From the NCBI GenBank assembly GCA_026989355.1, contig JALSJM010000008.1:296663-360662 (forward strand): a DNA stretch of 64,000 nucleotides, given 5' to 3'. The translations under genes and the position numbers were made by a program. The notes under the pieces were generated by a model. That model had not been told where the DNA came from and made no database searches. It saw only the letters and a list, made by a program, of their open reading frames with translations. The stretch comes from Paracoccaceae bacterium. GTDB taxonomy: Bacteria > Pseudomonadota > Alphaproteobacteria > Rhodobacterales > Rhodobacteraceae. Shown one piece after another: positions 19,582-30,280 of the stretch (its first letter is position 1; the number at the start of each line of letters is the position of its first letter).

Positions 19582-20754
19582 CTAGCGCCCCGCGCCGACT
19601 GGCCGAAAATGGTCTCCGAGCTCTCCCTGCGGGCGACTGCGCGTCAGGGCAAACAGCATCCCCATGACAATCCCCATCGCGATCAGCGACGAGCCGCCAT
19701 AGCTGACGAAGGGCAGCGTCATTCCCTTGGCCGGCAGCAGCCGCACCGCCACCCCCATGTTGACCAGCGCCTGCACGCCGAACACCGTGACCAGCCCGGT
19801 GCCGGCCAGGCGGATGAAGGGATCGCGCTCGCGGATCAGCCGCCAGAGCGAACTCAGCACGATCACCGCGTAAAGCGCAATGATCAGAACGATCAGCACC
19901 ATCCCGTATTCCTCGGCGGCCACGGCAATGATGAAATCCGTATGCGCATCGGGCAGCGACCACTTCACCTGCCCTTCGCCCACACCGACGCCGAACAGCC
20001 CCCCTTCACGGATCGCGTTGGCGGCATAGCCGATCTGGGTGGTCGGATCGACCTCGGCGGAAAGAAAACCGTCGATCCGGCGGGCGAAATGTTCGGAATT
20101 CTCATAGGCGAACATGCCTCCGAACAGCACAAGCCCGGCCAGCCCCGTCAGCAGCAGGAAAGGCGCACCGGCCACGAAATACATCACCCCCCAGCCGAAC
20201 AGAAACAGCGTGGCCTGTCCGAAATCGGGCTGTATCGCCAGCAGACCGACGATCACCAGCGTCAGGATCAGCGACCAGGTCCTGCCGGGCGGGCCGTTGA
20301 TCTCGAGCCCCGCAGCCAGCAGCCAGGCGGCCATGATCACGAAGCCGGGCTTGAGAAACTCGGAAGGCTGCACCGCCGCGAACCCCAGGCTGAACCAGCG
20401 CACCGCCCCCTTGCCGAAATCGGTGCCGAAGGCGGGCAGCAGGGCCAGCGCGGCGAAGGCCAGCACGAAGCCGAACACCCCGATCCGGCGCACCGCCCTG
20501 GGCGACATCATCGACAGCACCAGCATCGCCACCAGCGCCATCCCCCCGAATATCGCCTGCCGCTGGACATAGTGGAACGGCTCAAGCCCGTTGCGCGCCG
20601 CCAGCGGCGGCGAGGCCGCCAGCCCGAGCAGCAGGCCGATCGCGAACAGCAGAAACACGCTGCTCAGCGCCCAGCCATCCACCGTCCGCCACCAGCGCGG
20701 GAGGATCGGCTCGTTCTCGCGCACGGAAAGCGTGCCATAGACCATCTCTGTCAT
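19582..20754 (-). CDS. ftsW: Septal peptidoglycan polymerase FtsW (SEDS family)
   Basis: SEDS glycosyltransferase that polymerises lipid II at the septum with FtsI. 390 residues, about 10 transmembrane helices. Family motifs: GAVRWFSLGFAAVQPSEFLK, a large periplasmic loop with the acidic region AEVDPTTQIGYAANAIREGG, and the C-terminal LPAKGMTLPFVSYGGSSL. ATG 20754 is preferred because AGGTG lies 5 nt upstream; GTG 20781 is an alternative. It is first in its subcluster, with a divergent symporter upstream, so a promoter must lie in the 452-bp gap. Confidence 0.96.
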   Translation of the reverse strand: MTEMVYGTLSVRENEPILPRWWRTVDGWALSSVFLLFAIGLLLGLAASPPLAARNGLEPFHYVQRQAIFGGMALVAMLVLSMMSPRAVRRIGVFGFVLAFAALALLPAFGTDFGKGAVRWFSLGFAAVQPSEFLKPGFVIMAAWLLAAGLEINGPPGRTWSLILTLVIVGLLAIQPDFGQATLFLFGWGVMYFVAGAPFLLLTGLAGLVLFGGMFAYENSEHFARRIDGFLSAEVDPTTQIGYAANAIREGGLFGVGVGEGQVKWSLPDAHTDFIIAVAAEEYGMVLIVLIIALYAVIVLSSLWRLIRERDPFIRLAGTGLVTVFGVQALVNMGVAVRLLPAKGMTLPFVSYGGSSLIAMGIVMGMLFALTRSRPQGELGDHFRPVGAGR

Positions 20755-21206
20755 GGATACACCTGCTACTGCCTCTCTCACATCCCGTTGCCGGGGCCCG
20801 GTTGTTCCGGATCTGGATGCAGTCTAACGCGAAATCGGGCACCATGCCAGAGCGAAATCGGCGCATCCGGCCAAACCTGACAACCCGAAACATCCCCCGC
20901 CCCCCGTCCACCAGGAACCTGCAGAACACACGGGGCGCCACCGCCGCGCCGTCTGATGCGGTCAATCTTCCGGGGCATGACCGGCAATGCTTCAAATATT
21001 ACAACCCAGAGGAGCTGTCGTTTTCCTTTCTTTGCCAGTGGTTGAGCGTGTTTCCTGCTGCGGCGCCAGCAACAAGTGCAATATTGTTAATCCGGCCCGG
21101 TTTGGCTGAATCGCCTTTCCCGCATACGCTTACCCAGGGGAACCCGCAAGCCCCGGAAAACCCGCAAAAACCGGGAACACAAGAAGCAAGGACAGGGAGG
21201 CCAGAA
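20755..21206. other. ftsW/symporter divergent intergenic region, 452 bp
   Basis: No gene is supported here. It must contain a minus-strand promoter for ftsW-murG-murC and a plus-strand promoter for the symporter. An AT-richer patch at about 20990-21010 and a short AT tract at about 21078-21092 are the likeliest promoter locations, but no convincing -35/-10 pair was found. The plus-strand gene has a clear GGGAGG ribosome-binding site at 21195-21200. Confidence 0.5.
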
Positions 21207-22568
21207 ATGGCGGAACGCAAGAAACGAAGCCTGACGACAATGGTGCTCGTCGGAATGGCGCTGGGGATCGCCACCGGACTTGTCATCAACCTGACCGGCT
21301 GGAACGAGCCGGGCAATTTCATCAGCGACTACATCGTGAACGGGCTGTTCCTGATCATTGGCAAGATGTTCGTGAATGCGCTCAAGATGCTGGTGGTGCC
21401 GCTGGTGTTCTTCTCGCTTATCTGCGGGGTCTGTGGCATCGGCGACGTGCGGCTTCTGGGGCGCATCGGCACCAAATCGTTCGCCCTCTACATGCTGACC
21501 ACGGCCATCGCCATCGCCACCGCGATCGTCATTGCCGCAGGCCTGGGAATCGGTCAGGGCATGAACCTTGTCAGCGACGGGGAATTCACCGGCAAGGAAG
21601 CCCCGCCCCTCAGCCAGGTGCTGATCGACATCATCCCCACCAACCCGATCGCCGCCATGGCCGATGGCGACATGCTGCCGATCATCTTCTTCTCGATCCT
21701 GGTCGGGATCTCGATCCTGATGGTCGGCAAGAAGGCCGCAAGCTTCATCGAAGGAGCCGAGATCGCCAACGAGGTGATGATGAAGATGGTCACCATCATC
21801 ATGGCAGTGGCCCCCTATGCGGTGTTCGCGCTGATTGCCCGGGCGGTGGCCAATCTCGGGCTTGAGCTTCTGCAATCGCTGGCGGGCTATGTGCTGGTGC
21901 TGGTGGGGGCGCTGATGTTCCATCTGTTCGTCATGCTGATGATCGTGCTGAAAGTGTTCTCGGGCCTCAACCCGATAATCTTCATCCGCAAGATCCGCGC
22001 GGCACAGATCTTTGCCTTCTCGACGGCAAGCTCCAATGCCACCATCCCCGTGACCATGCGCACGGTAACCGAGCGCTTCGGAGTCAACAATTCGGTGGCC
22101 TCGTTCACCGTGCCCTTCGGCGCAACCATCAACATGGACGGCACCGCGATCATGCAGGGCGTGGCCACGGTGTTCATCGCCAATATCTACGGGGTCGAGC
22201 TGGGGCTGACGGGCTATCTGACGGTGATCCTGATGTCGGTGCTGGCCTCGATCGGCACCGCGGGGGTGCCCGGTGTGGGGCTGATCATGCTGTCGATGGT
22301 GTTCACCCAGGTGGGTCTGCCGGTGGAAGGCATCGGCCTGATCCTCGGGGTTGACCGGCTGATGGACATGATCCGCACTGCCGTCAATGTCTCGGGCGAT
22401 GCCACGGTTTCGTGTGTCGTGGCCAAGAGCGAGGGCAAGCTCGACCGGGCCGTTTATGACGATCCCGAGGCCGGCATGCTCGATCCCGACGAGGCGCTCG
22501 CCATAGATCCCGAGGTCGAGCAGGAAATCGCCGAAATGGTTGATCAGACAAAGAAGAAAAAGGCCTGA
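21207..22568 (+). CDS. Dicarboxylate/amino acid:cation symporter (DAACS, GltP/DctA type)
   Basis: A 453-residue sodium- or proton-coupled uptake carrier for C4-dicarboxylates or acidic amino acids. Visible hallmarks: NALKMLVVPLVFFSLICGV in helix 2, the HP1 serine-rich loop as FSTASSNATIPVT, the helix-7 cation motif ATINMDGTAIMQG, HP2 ASIGTAGVPGVGL, and DRLMDMIRTAVNVSGDA with the substrate-binding Arg/Asp region. ATG 21207 has GGGAGG at 6 nt. It lies on the opposite strand between murD and ftsW and so interrupts the dcw cluster. The C-terminus is a soluble acidic tail ending in a run of lysines. Confidence 0.93.
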   Translation: MAERKKRSLTTMVLVGMALGIATGLVINLTGWNEPGNFISDYIVNGLFLIIGKMFVNALKMLVVPLVFFSLICGVCGIGDVRLLGRIGTKSFALYMLTTAIAIATAIVIAAGLGIGQGMNLVSDGEFTGKEAPPLSQVLIDIIPTNPIAAMADGDMLPIIFFSILVGISILMVGKKAASFIEGAEIANEVMMKMVTIIMAVAPYAVFALIARAVANLGLELLQSLAGYVLVLVGALMFHLFVMLMIVLKVFSGLNPIIFIRKIRAAQIFAFSTASSNATIPVTMRTVTERFGVNNSVASFTVPFGATINMDGTAIMQGVATVFIANIYGVELGLTGYLTVILMSVLASIGTAGVPGVGLIMLSMVFTQVGLPVEGIGLILGVDRLMDMIRTAVNVSGDATVSCVVAKSEGKLDRAVYDDPEAGMLDPDEALAIDPEVEQEIAEMVDQTKKKKA

Positions 22569-22612
22569 TCCACCCTGGAAACGGGCAAGCCACCACTCAC
22601 ACCGAAACCTGG

Positions 22613-22641
22613 AAAGCCCGCCGGAAACGGCGGGCTTTCTT
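22613..22641 (+). terminator. Rho-independent terminator after the symporter
   Basis: AAAGCCCGCC (22613-22622), loop GGAAAC, GGCGGGCTTT (22629-22638), then CTT. The arms are A/T-bounded on both sides, so it may also terminate the murE-murD transcript on the other strand, whose stop is 47 nt away. Confidence 0.85.
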
Positions 22642-22687
22642 CCGGCTGATCTCCGTGCTGTCAGCGCGCCGTCAGCCTGGGGCGCGA

Positions 22688-24088
22688 TCAGCCGCCCAGT
22701 TCCCGCACCAGCCGCTCGAAATGCATGCCGCGCTCTTCGAAACTGGCATAGTGATCAAAGCTGGCGGCCGCCGGGGCCAGCAGCACGGTCTCACCGGCCT
22801 CGGCCTCGGCCGCGGCGCGGGCAAGGGCAGCATCAAGAGTGATACAGAGCTCATGCGGCAGTTCGCCCAGTTCGGCGGCGAATTCCCTGGCCGATTCTCC
22901 GATCAGATAAACCTTGACAACATTGCCAAGCCCGTCCCGCAGCGACGCAAGTCCCCCTTCCTTGGCCTGCCCCCCGGCAATCCAGCGGATGCGGGGAAAG
23001 GCTCGCAGGGCGCGTGCGGCGCTTTCGGCATTGGTCGCCTTGCTGTCGTTCACATAGGAAACCCCGCCGATCTCGGCGATCTTCTGACAGCGATGCGGCA
23101 GGCCGGTGAATGAAGCAAGCGCCGGTTCGATCTGCTTCGGTCCCACCCCCAGCGCCCGCAGCGCCGCATAGGCGCAGCAGGCATTCTGATGGTTGTGGGC
23201 GCCGGGCAGCCCCTGCATCATGCGCAGGTCGATCGCGGCCATCTGCCGCCCCTTGCGCCATTCCGAAAGAAACCCCTTGCGCACCGAAACCGACCATCCG
23301 AATCCCGCAAGCTTCTGCCCCACCGACACCCGGATCACCTGTGCGTCAAGCGCCCCTTCGGCCATCCGGTCGGCAAGAAAACGGCCCTCGGGCTCATCCA
23401 CCCCGATCACCGAGCGATCCGGGCTGCCCTCGGCGAAAAGGCGGCGCTTGGCGGCGAAATAGCCGCCGCGCCCTCCGTGGCGATCAAGGTGATCGTCGGC
23501 AAGGTTGGTAAACACGGCGATGTCGGGAGTCAGCGTGCGGGCAAGCTCGCACTGATAGCTTGAAAGCTCCAGAACCAGCACCTCGCCATCGCGGGGCGGT
23601 TCGGCATCAAGCGCCCCGCGCCCGATATTGCCCGCCATCTGGCAGGGCCGGCCGGCCGCATGCAGGATGTGACAGATAAGCGCCACGGTGGTGGACTTGC
23701 CGTTCGAACCTGTCACCGCGATCACCCGGGGCGTGGTTTCGAAGCGGCTCCAGCCCTGCGTGGCCCAGGACCGGAAGAACAGGCCAATGTCGTTGTCAAG
23801 CGGCACGCCGGCCGCCTCTGCTGCAGCCACCGCCGGGTGAGGCGCCGGATAGAGGTGGGGAATACCGGGCGAGACGATCAGCGCCGCCAGCCCTTCATGC
23901 ATGGCAGGACGGGAAAGATCGGCTATCCCGAACCCCTCGGCCTCGGCACGGGCACGGGCCTCTTCGCCATCGTCCCAGGCGATCACCCGTGCACCGCCCG
24001 CGGCCAGCGCGCGGGCGGTCGCAAGCCCCGAGCGCCCGAGCCCCAGCACTCCGACGCGCAGCCCTTCGTATCCGCGCACCGGGATCAT
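22688..24088 (-). CDS. murD: UDP-N-acetylmuramoyl-L-alanine--D-glutamate ligase MurD
   Basis: Mur ligase adding D-Glu. The 466-residue product begins with a Rossmann-type [17 protein letters not shown], has P-loop [24 protein letters not shown] and [12 protein letters not shown] in the central domain, and [17 protein letters not shown] in the C-terminal domain. Start ATG directly follows the mraY stop with no gap. It is the last gene of the mraZ-proximal block before the symporter. Confidence 0.97.
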   Translation of the reverse strand: MIPVRGYEGLRVGVLGLGRSGLATARALAAGGARVIAWDDGEEARARAEAEGFGIADLSRPAMHEGLAALIVSPGIPHLYPAPHPAVAAAEAAGVPLDNDIGLFFRSWATQGWSRFETTPRVIAVTGSNGKSTTVALICHILHAAGRPCQMAGNIGRGALDAEPPRDGEVLVLELSSYQCELARTLTPDIAVFTNLADDHLDRHGGRGGYFAAKRRLFAEGSPDRSVIGVDEPEGRFLADRMAEGALDAQVIRVSVGQKLAGFGWSVSVRKGFLSEWRKGRQMAAIDLRMMQGLPGAHNHQNACCAYAALRALGVGPKQIEPALASFTGLPHRCQKIAEIGGVSYVNDSKATNAESAARALRAFPRIRWIAGGQAKEGGLASLRDGLGNVVKVYLIGESAREFAAELGELPHELCITLDAALARAAAEAEAGETVLLAPAAASFDHYASFEERGMHFERLVRELGG

Positions 24089-25174
24089 CTAGCGCACCTT
24101 CAGCGTGGCCAGCCCGATCAGCGCCAGGATCAGGGAAATGATCCAGAATCGGATCACGATCTGGGGTTCCGACCACCCCTTCTTTTCGAAATGGTGGTGG
24201 ATCGGCGCCATCAGGAACACCCGCTTGCCGGTGCGCTTGTAGTAAAGCACCTGGATGATCACCGAAAGCGCCTCGAGAACGAACAGCCCGCCCACGATCG
24301 CCAGAACGATTTCATGCTTGGTGACAACGGCGATCGCCCCGAGTGCCCCGCCAAGCGCCAGAGATCCCGTATCGCCCATGAACACCGCCGCGGGCGGTGC
24401 ATTGTACCACAGAAAGCCAAGCCCCCCCCCGATCAGCGCCGCAGCGAAGATCAGGATTTCCCCGGTGCCGGGGATGTAGTGCACACCCAGATATTCGGCA
24501 AATACCTTGTTGCCCACGAAATAGGCGATCACCCCGAGCGTCCCGCCTGCGATCATCACCGGCATGATGGCAAGGCCGTCAAGACCATCGGTCAGATTCA
24601 CCGCATTCGCCGCCCCCACGATCACGATCATCGCGAAAGGATAGTAGATCAGCCCCAGATCAAGCAACGCGTCCTTGAAGACCGGCAGCGCCAGATTGCG
24701 GGAAAGCGCCTCGGGCTGCACCTGGGCAGCCCACCAGGCGGCGGCCAGCGCGATCAGGAATCCGATCCCCAGGCGGATCTTCCCCGAAATTCCCTTGACA
24801 TTGTTGCGGCTCACCTTGCGGTAGTCATCGGCAAATCCGATCAGCCCGAACCCGACAGTGACAAGCAGCACGATCCAGATATTGGGGTTGTCGAGACGCG
24901 CCCACAGAAGGGTGGAAACGATCAGCGCCCCCAAGATCAGCACGCCGCCCATGGTGGGGGTGCCGGCCTTTGTCAGAATATGGCTCTCGGGGCCATCCTC
25001 GCGGATCGGCTGGCCATTCGACTGGCGCCGGCGCAACAGGTTGATCAGCGGCTTGCCGAACAGGAAACCGAACAGCAGCGCCGTGAAAAAGGCCCCCCCC
25101 GCGCGAAAGGTGATATAGCGGAAGAGATTGAAGAAATCGCCGCCGTCCGACAGGCTGGCCAACCAGTAAAACAT
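24089..25174 (-). CDS. mraY: Phospho-N-acetylmuramoyl-pentapeptide transferase MraY
   Basis: Integral membrane enzyme forming lipid I from UDP-MurNAc-pentapeptide and undecaprenyl phosphate. 361 residues, 10 expected helices. Key motifs: TPTMGG near residue 73, the Asp-rich [20 protein letters not shown] (catalytic/Mg region), [10 protein letters not shown] and the HHHFEKKGW triad region. The ATG shares one base with the murF stop (TGATG). Confidence 0.97.
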   Translation of the reverse strand: MFYWLASLSDGGDFFNLFRYITFRAGGAFFTALLFGFLFGKPLINLLRRRQSNGQPIREDGPESHILTKAGTPTMGGVLILGALIVSTLLWARLDNPNIWIVLLVTVGFGLIGFADDYRKVSRNNVKGISGKIRLGIGFLIALAAAWWAAQVQPEALSRNLALPVFKDALLDLGLIYYPFAMIVIVGAANAVNLTDGLDGLAIMPVMIAGGTLGVIAYFVGNKVFAEYLGVHYIPGTGEILIFAAALIGGGLGFLWYNAPPAAVFMGDTGSLALGGALGAIAVVTKHEIVLAIVGGLFVLEALSVIIQVLYYKRTGKRVFLMAPIHHHFEKKGWSEPQIVIRFWIISLILALIGLATLKVR

Positions 25175-26622
25175 CACATCTTCCCTTGTTCTTCCCCGGC
25201 CGGATGCGCAAGCCGGCGCAGGGCTTCGGCCACCCGCGATACCGCGATCCCCTTCGAGCCCTTGACCAGCACCACATCCCCCGCGTCGATCAGTCGAGAC
25301 GCCTGTTGGCACAATTCCCCGGCCGTTTCCACCCATTGCCCGCGCTTTTCCACGGGCAGCGCTCCGTGCAGGCTGCGCATGCGGGGACCGACGCAATGCA
25401 CCACATCCACCGCCGCCATCGCCGGCAGAGCGGCCAGCGCCGCATGCATTTCCTCTTCCTGCGGGCCAAGCTCCAGCATGTCGCCCAGAATGGCAATACG
25501 CCGGCCCTTTTCACGCCGGCCCACGCCATCGGTCGGGCGGGTGGCGGCCAGCACTTCAAGCGCGGCCGAAACCGAGGCAGGATTGGCGTTGAAGGCATCG
25601 TCGATCAGGATGAAGGCAGCGTCGGGATCGGCCGGATCCAGAAGCAGGTGCTGACGGGTGCCGCGCCCGGCCGGAGGCCGCCACTGGCCAAGGGCGCAGG
25701 CGGCCTGTGCCAGATCGCCGCCAAGCGCCCGCACACCGGCAAGCGCCGCCAGCCCGTTCATCGCCATATGGCGCCCTGCCGCCATCAGCCGGAACATCAC
25801 CGGACTGCCCGCAATGTCGGCACGCACCACGGTAACCCCTTCACCAAGCCCGACCTCAAGCAGCCGGTGGGTGCAGTCCGCGCTGCGGCCGAAGGTTTCG
25901 CAGGCCACCCCCGCCGCGGCTGCGGCTCCGGTCAGTATGGAAGTCGTGTCAAGGTCGCCATTCACGATCACGGCACCCCCGGGGCCGAACCCTTCGACAA
26001 TCGCCGCCTTTTCGCGGGCGATCGCCGCAACATCGGCGAAGGCTTCCAGATGCGCCGGCGCAACGGCAGTGATCAGCGCCACATGAGGCCGCGCAAGACG
26101 GGCGAGCGGCGCAATCTCGCCGGGGGCGTTCATACCGATCTCGATCACCGCATATCCGGCATCGGCCGGCATCCGCGCCAATGTCAGCGGAACGCCCCAG
26201 TGATTGTTGTAGCTGGCTTCGGCGGCATGCACCGCACCCTGCCCGGCAAGGGCTGCGCGCAGCATTTCCTTGGTCGAGGTCTTGCCCACCGATCCGGTTA
26301 CCGCAATTACCCGCGCCCGCGTGCGCGCACGGCCCGCGCGCCCCAGATCCCGCAGCGCCGTCAGCACATCCGGCGTCACCAGAAGCGGTGCGTCGGCGCT
26401 CAGCCCCCGGGGCCGGCGCGATACCAGCGCCGCCGCCGCGCCCTTCGCCAGGGCATCGGCCACGAAATCATGACCATCCCGGCGATCGGCAAGCGCCACA
26501 AACAGATCGCCGGGCACCAGCGTGCGGGTATCGATCGAAACGCCGCTGGCCGCCCAGGCCGGCCCGCGGGCCTCGCCGCCGGTGGCCGCGGCCGCGGTGA
26601 CGGATGTCCACAGAGCGCTCAT
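25174..26622 (-). CDS. murF: UDP-MurNAc-tripeptide--D-Ala-D-Ala ligase MurF
   Basis: Mur ligase joining D-Ala-D-Ala from Ddl to the tripeptide. 482 residues with P-loop [42 protein letters not shown] and the C-terminal [16 protein letters not shown] and [10 protein letters not shown]. It overlaps murE by 4 nt and mraY by 1 nt. Confidence 0.97.
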   Translation of the reverse strand: MSALWTSVTAAAATGGEARGPAWAASGVSIDTRTLVPGDLFVALADRRDGHDFVADALAKGAAAALVSRRPRGLSADAPLLVTPDVLTALRDLGRAGRARTRARVIAVTGSVGKTSTKEMLRAALAGQGAVHAAEASYNNHWGVPLTLARMPADAGYAVIEIGMNAPGEIAPLARLARPHVALITAVAPAHLEAFADVAAIAREKAAIVEGFGPGGAVIVNGDLDTTSILTGAAAAAGVACETFGRSADCTHRLLEVGLGEGVTVVRADIAGSPVMFRLMAAGRHMAMNGLAALAGVRALGGDLAQAACALGQWRPPAGRGTRQHLLLDPADPDAAFILIDDAFNANPASVSAALEVLAATRPTDGVGRREKGRRIAILGDMLELGPQEEEMHAALAALPAMAAVDVVHCVGPRMRSLHGALPVEKRGQWVETAGELCQQASRLIDAGDVVLVKGSKGIAVSRVAEALRRLAHPAGEEQGKM

Positions 26623-28130
26623 GCCGGCCGCCCTTCAAGGGCCGCCACCGCCACACTGGCCTGTTCGGCATCGTCGAAGGGCAGCACCTGATCTCCGATG
26701 ATCTGCCCGGTTTCATGGCCCTTGCCGGCGATCAGCAACGCATCGCCCGGCCCCAGCGCATCGACCCCCCGCAGGATCGCCTCGGCCCGGTCGGCCACTT
26801 CGGCCGCTTCGGGAGCGCCTTCGAGCACCATCGCGCGAATCGCGGCCGGCTCTTCCGAGCGGGGGTTGTCGTCGGTCACGATCACCTGATCGGCATGCGC
26901 TGCCGCCGCGCGCCCCATGAGCGGGCGTTTTTCGCGATCGCGGTCGCCGCCGGCGCCCAGCACCACCACGATACGGCCCATCACATGGGGGCGCAGCGCC
27001 TGCAGCGCCGTGGCCACCGCATCGGGGGTGTGGGCGTAATCGACGAATACCGCAGCGCCGTTTTCCCGCGTGGCAGCCAGCTGCATACGCCCGCGCACGG
27101 TTGTGAGCGCCGGCAGGCTGTCAAGGACCGCTCCGGCATCGGGCGCACCCCTCCCCGCGGCGATTACCAGAGCGGCGGCAGAGAGCGCGTTCAGCGCCTG
27201 AAACCCGCCGATCAGCCCGAGGCGTGCCTGGCGGACGCTGCCCTGCCAGACGAAACGGATATCCTGCCCGGTAGCATCGAAGCGCTGAGCCAGCAGGCGA
27301 AGATCGGCCCCGGCGTGGCAACCGACCGTGAGCAGACACAGACCACGCGCCCGGGCGATCCGGGCGATTTCCTCGCCCTTCGGGTCATCAAGATTGATCA
27401 CCGCCCCCGCCCCTTCCGGCAGCACCCGCGAGAACAGCCCCGCCTTGGCAGCGAAATAGGCGGCGAAACTTTCGTGGTAATCAAGGTGATCGCGGCTGAA
27501 ATTGGTGAAAGCCCCGGCCCGGAGGCACACGCCGTCAAGGCGCCGCTGATCAAGCCCGTGCGACGAAGCCTCCATCGCCACATGGGTAACGCCGGCATCC
27601 GCCATCTCGGCCAGCAGGCGATGCAGGGTGATCGGCTCGGGAGTCGTGTGCGAAAGGGGGGCGGTAAAGGCCCCCTCTGCTCCGGTGGTTCCGAAATTGC
27701 AGGCCAAAAGGCCGGCCTGTTCCCACAGCTGACGGGTAAAGGCGGCAACGCTTGTCTTGCCATTGGTGCCGGTGACGGCCACTGCTGTTTCGGGCTGGAC
27801 ACCGAACCACAGCGCCGCCGCCCCGGCCAGCGCCTGACGGGGATCTTCGGCAATCACCAGCGCCGCATCACTTGCGGCCAGTGCCGCAGCGGCGATCTCG
27901 GCGCCCCGGCGGTCCGTGAGCACGGCAACCGCCCCCATCCGCAGCGCATATTCGATGAATTCCCCCCCGTGCACACGGCTGCCCGGCAGCGCCGCAAACA
28001 GGTGGCCGTGCCCGACTGCGCGGCTGTCAACCGAAAGCCCGGTAACGCGCACATCGCGCCCGCCGCTGGCCCGCAGGCCAAGGGCGGAAAGGGCCTTGAG
28101 CCTGCCGCTGCTGCCCTGCCCTGTTGTCAT
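26619..28130 (-). CDS. murE: UDP-MurNAc-L-Ala-D-Glu--meso-diaminopimelate ligase MurE
   Basis: Mur ligase adding the third stem residue. 503 residues with P-loop AVTGTNGKTSVAAFT, MEASSHGLDQRRLDG, TNFSRDHLDYHES and VDYAHTPDAVATAL. The DNPRSEEP motif is that of meso-diaminopimelate-specific enzymes rather than lysine-adding ones, in line with a Gram-negative host. It starts 21 bp after ftsI. Confidence 0.97.
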   Translation of the reverse strand: MTTGQGSSGRLKALSALGLRASGGRDVRVTGLSVDSRAVGHGHLFAALPGSRVHGGEFIEYALRMGAVAVLTDRRGAEIAAAALAASDAALVIAEDPRQALAGAAALWFGVQPETAVAVTGTNGKTSVAAFTRQLWEQAGLLACNFGTTGAEGAFTAPLSHTTPEPITLHRLLAEMADAGVTHVAMEASSHGLDQRRLDGVCLRAGAFTNFSRDHLDYHESFAAYFAAKAGLFSRVLPEGAGAVINLDDPKGEEIARIARARGLCLLTVGCHAGADLRLLAQRFDATGQDIRFVWQGSVRQARLGLIGGFQALNALSAAALVIAAGRGAPDAGAVLDSLPALTTVRGRMQLAATRENGAAVFVDYAHTPDAVATALQALRPHVMGRIVVVLGAGGDRDREKRPLMGRAAAAHADQVIVTDDNPRSEEPAAIRAMVLEGAPEAAEVADRAEAILRGVDALGPGDALLIAGKGHETGQIIGDQVLPFDDAEQASVAVAALEGRPA

Positions 28131-28151
28131 GATGCCGGCCCCTTGCCTTTG

Positions 28152-29936
28152 TCAATTTCCGGTGAGTGTTACCGCAGGTGGGCGCAAAGGTTCAATGCGC
28201 GGCCTCAGATCGAGAAGCGGTGCCACCCGGCGGATGATCTCGGCCGCCACCGGCACTGCCGTCCAGCCGGCGGTGCGGCGGGGTTTCGGCCCCGAGGTTT
28301 CCACCGGCTCGTCCAGTGTCACCACCAGCACGTAGCGCGGATCGGAAGCCGGGAAGATGCTGGCGAAGGTGGCGATCACCTTGTCATCGTAATAGCCGCC
28401 GGTAGGCTTCGGCTTGTCGGCGGTGCCGGTCTTGCCGCCGACCTCATAGCCTGCCACTTCGCCGAAGCTGGCAGTGCCGCGCACCACCACCTGACGCAGC
28501 ATGTGGCGGATCTGGCGGCTGGTTTCGGGCGTGACCACCCGTTCGCCCTGCTGCGGACCATCCTGCCTCAGCAGAGTCGGGCGCACCCGCGTTCCGCCAT
28601 TCACAAGCGTGGCATAGGCCGCTGCCAGATGCACGGGGCTGGCCGAAATGCCGTGTCCGTAGGAAACGGTCATGGTCGAGATTTCGCTCCATTTCGCCGG
28701 CAACAGGGGGCGGGATCCCTTCGCTTCGACCATTTCAAGCGGCAGCGGTTCGAACAGGCCAAGGGATTTCAGGAATGCCTGCTGCCGCCCTGCACCGATC
28801 TGCTGGGCAACCCGGGCAATGCCCACATTCGAGGATTTCACGATCACGTCGGTCAGCGAAAGCCGGTCGCCGTAATCATGGAAATCGCGGATCCTGTACC
28901 GGCCCCAGCGCAGGGGCCCCCTGGTGTCGATCATCGTGTCGGGACTGGCCAGGCCAAGGTCAAGCGCCTGGGCGGCGGCGAAGATCTTGTAGGTCGAACC
29001 CAGTTCGTACACTCCCTGCACCGCGCGATTGAACAGGGGGTTGTCGGCCGGATCACCCCCGAGGGAACGGCGCGGGCGATCGTTCGGATCGAAATCCGGC
29101 AGCGATACCAGCGCGATCACCTCACCGGTGTGCACATCCATCAGAACCGCCGTCGCGCCCCGCGCATTCATCAGCTTCATCCCCCCCTCAAGCACCCTCC
29201 GGGTGGCGGCCTGAACCGTCAGGTCAAGCGAAAGCGCCAGCGGACGCCCGCCATTGGCCGGATCGCGCAGCGTGTCGTCCAGGGCCCTTTCCACTCCGGC
29301 CACGCCGATCACCTCGGCAGCGCTGACCCCCTCGCGCCCGAAGCTTGCCCCGCCCAGAACATGCGCCGCCAGCCGGCCGTTGGGATAAAGGCGCATCTCG
29401 CGCGGGCCGAACAGAAGTCCGGGGTCGCCGATATCGTGCACCGCCTGCATCTGCTCGGGCGAAAGCTTCTTCCTGACCCACAGGAACTTGCGCTTGCCGG
29501 AGAACTTCGAGAGCAGGTCCCGCTCGTCAAGATCGGGGAATATCCCGGCCAGCGCCTGCGCCGCCGCGGCCTTGTCAACCATCAGCGGCGGCTGGGCATA
29601 AAGGCTGTAGGTGCCGATGTTGGTGGCCAGGATCCGCCCCCTGCGATCAACGATATCGGCCCGCTGCGCGACAATGCCGACCCCGGCGGCCGATGCCGTG
29701 CGGGGTTCGCGCGGTTCGGAAAGCGCCAGCGCTCCGAGCCGTGCCCCGACCGCCGCAAAGGCCGCAAGGAAGAATGCCCCCAGCAACAGAATGCGCCCCT
29801 CGGAGCGACGGCGGAAACGATCATGCATCTCGTAATGGCGGCGGCGGATGTTCTCGCGCTCGATCGCATCGGGGTTTTCGCCCCGGGCGCGGGCATCCAG
29901 AACACGGGCCAGCGGGCGCAGCGGCATGCGGATCAT
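28152..29936 (-). CDS. ftsI: Septal transpeptidase FtsI (PBP3)
   Basis: Class B penicillin-binding protein crosslinking septal peptidoglycan with FtsW. 594 residues: cytoplasmic N-terminus, one transmembrane helix (about 48-66; GRILLLGAFFLAAFAAVGA), dimerisation domain from IVAQRADIVDRRGRILATN, then the transpeptidase domain with the active-site SxxK in ELGSTYKIFAAAQ, SSN in VKSSNVGIARVA and KTGT in GGKTGTADKPK. ATG 29936 overlaps the ftsL stop by 4 nt. Confidence 0.97.
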   Translation of the reverse strand: MIRMPLRPLARVLDARARGENPDAIERENIRRRHYEMHDRFRRRSEGRILLLGAFFLAAFAAVGARLGALALSEPREPRTASAAGVGIVAQRADIVDRRGRILATNIGTYSLYAQPPLMVDKAAAAQALAGIFPDLDERDLLSKFSGKRKFLWVRKKLSPEQMQAVHDIGDPGLLFGPREMRLYPNGRLAAHVLGGASFGREGVSAAEVIGVAGVERALDDTLRDPANGGRPLALSLDLTVQAATRRVLEGGMKLMNARGATAVLMDVHTGEVIALVSLPDFDPNDRPRRSLGGDPADNPLFNRAVQGVYELGSTYKIFAAAQALDLGLASPDTMIDTRGPLRWGRYRIRDFHDYGDRLSLTDVIVKSSNVGIARVAQQIGAGRQQAFLKSLGLFEPLPLEMVEAKGSRPLLPAKWSEISTMTVSYGHGISASPVHLAAAYATLVNGGTRVRPTLLRQDGPQQGERVVTPETSRQIRHMLRQVVVRGTASFGEVAGYEVGGKTGTADKPKPTGGYYDDKVIATFASIFPASDPRYVLVVTLDEPVETSGPKPRRTAGWTAVPVAAEIIRRVAPLLDLRPRIEPLRPPAVTLTGN

Positions 29937-30280
29937 CGGCCGCCCTCCAGCGGGGCCACCACTTCGACGGGATTGGTCAGTGGCAGCAGCGTTTCCGAAG
30001 GAAAGAGCACCCGGTCGATGGGCGCGAACTGATCGGCACTGAGAGGCAGCAGGCCCAGACGGTCGAAATTGAGGTCGGCCAGTTCGCGCAGACGGTCGGG
30101 CCGGTTCAGATAGGCCCATTCGGCGCGCAGCACGTTCAGCGCCTCTCGGTTGCGGCTGATCTTGCGCTGCAGTTCCGAAACCTCTTTCACCACCGCACGG
30201 GTGCGATAGCTTTCGCCATAGGCCCAGAAGGCCAACCCCATTACCGCCAGCGCCGTCAACACATAGAACAGGTTACGCAT
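29933..30280 (-). CDS. ftsL: Cell division protein FtsL
   Basis: Small bitopic divisome protein, 115 residues: a short N-terminus, one transmembrane helix (about 3-20; [19 protein letters not shown]), then a periplasmic coiled coil ([19 protein letters not shown]) with the common [15 protein letters not shown] motif. It partners FtsB and FtsQ to activate FtsWI. Identification rests on position, topology and that motif. The start lies 8 nt inside the rsmH 3' end, with AAGGAG unusually close to the ATG. Confidence 0.93.
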   Translation of the reverse strand: MRNLFYVLTALAVMGLAFWAYGESYRTRAVVKEVSELQRKISRNREALNVLRAEWAYLNRPDRLRELADLNFDRLGLLPLSADQFAPIDRVLFPSETLLPLTNPVEVVAPLEGGR

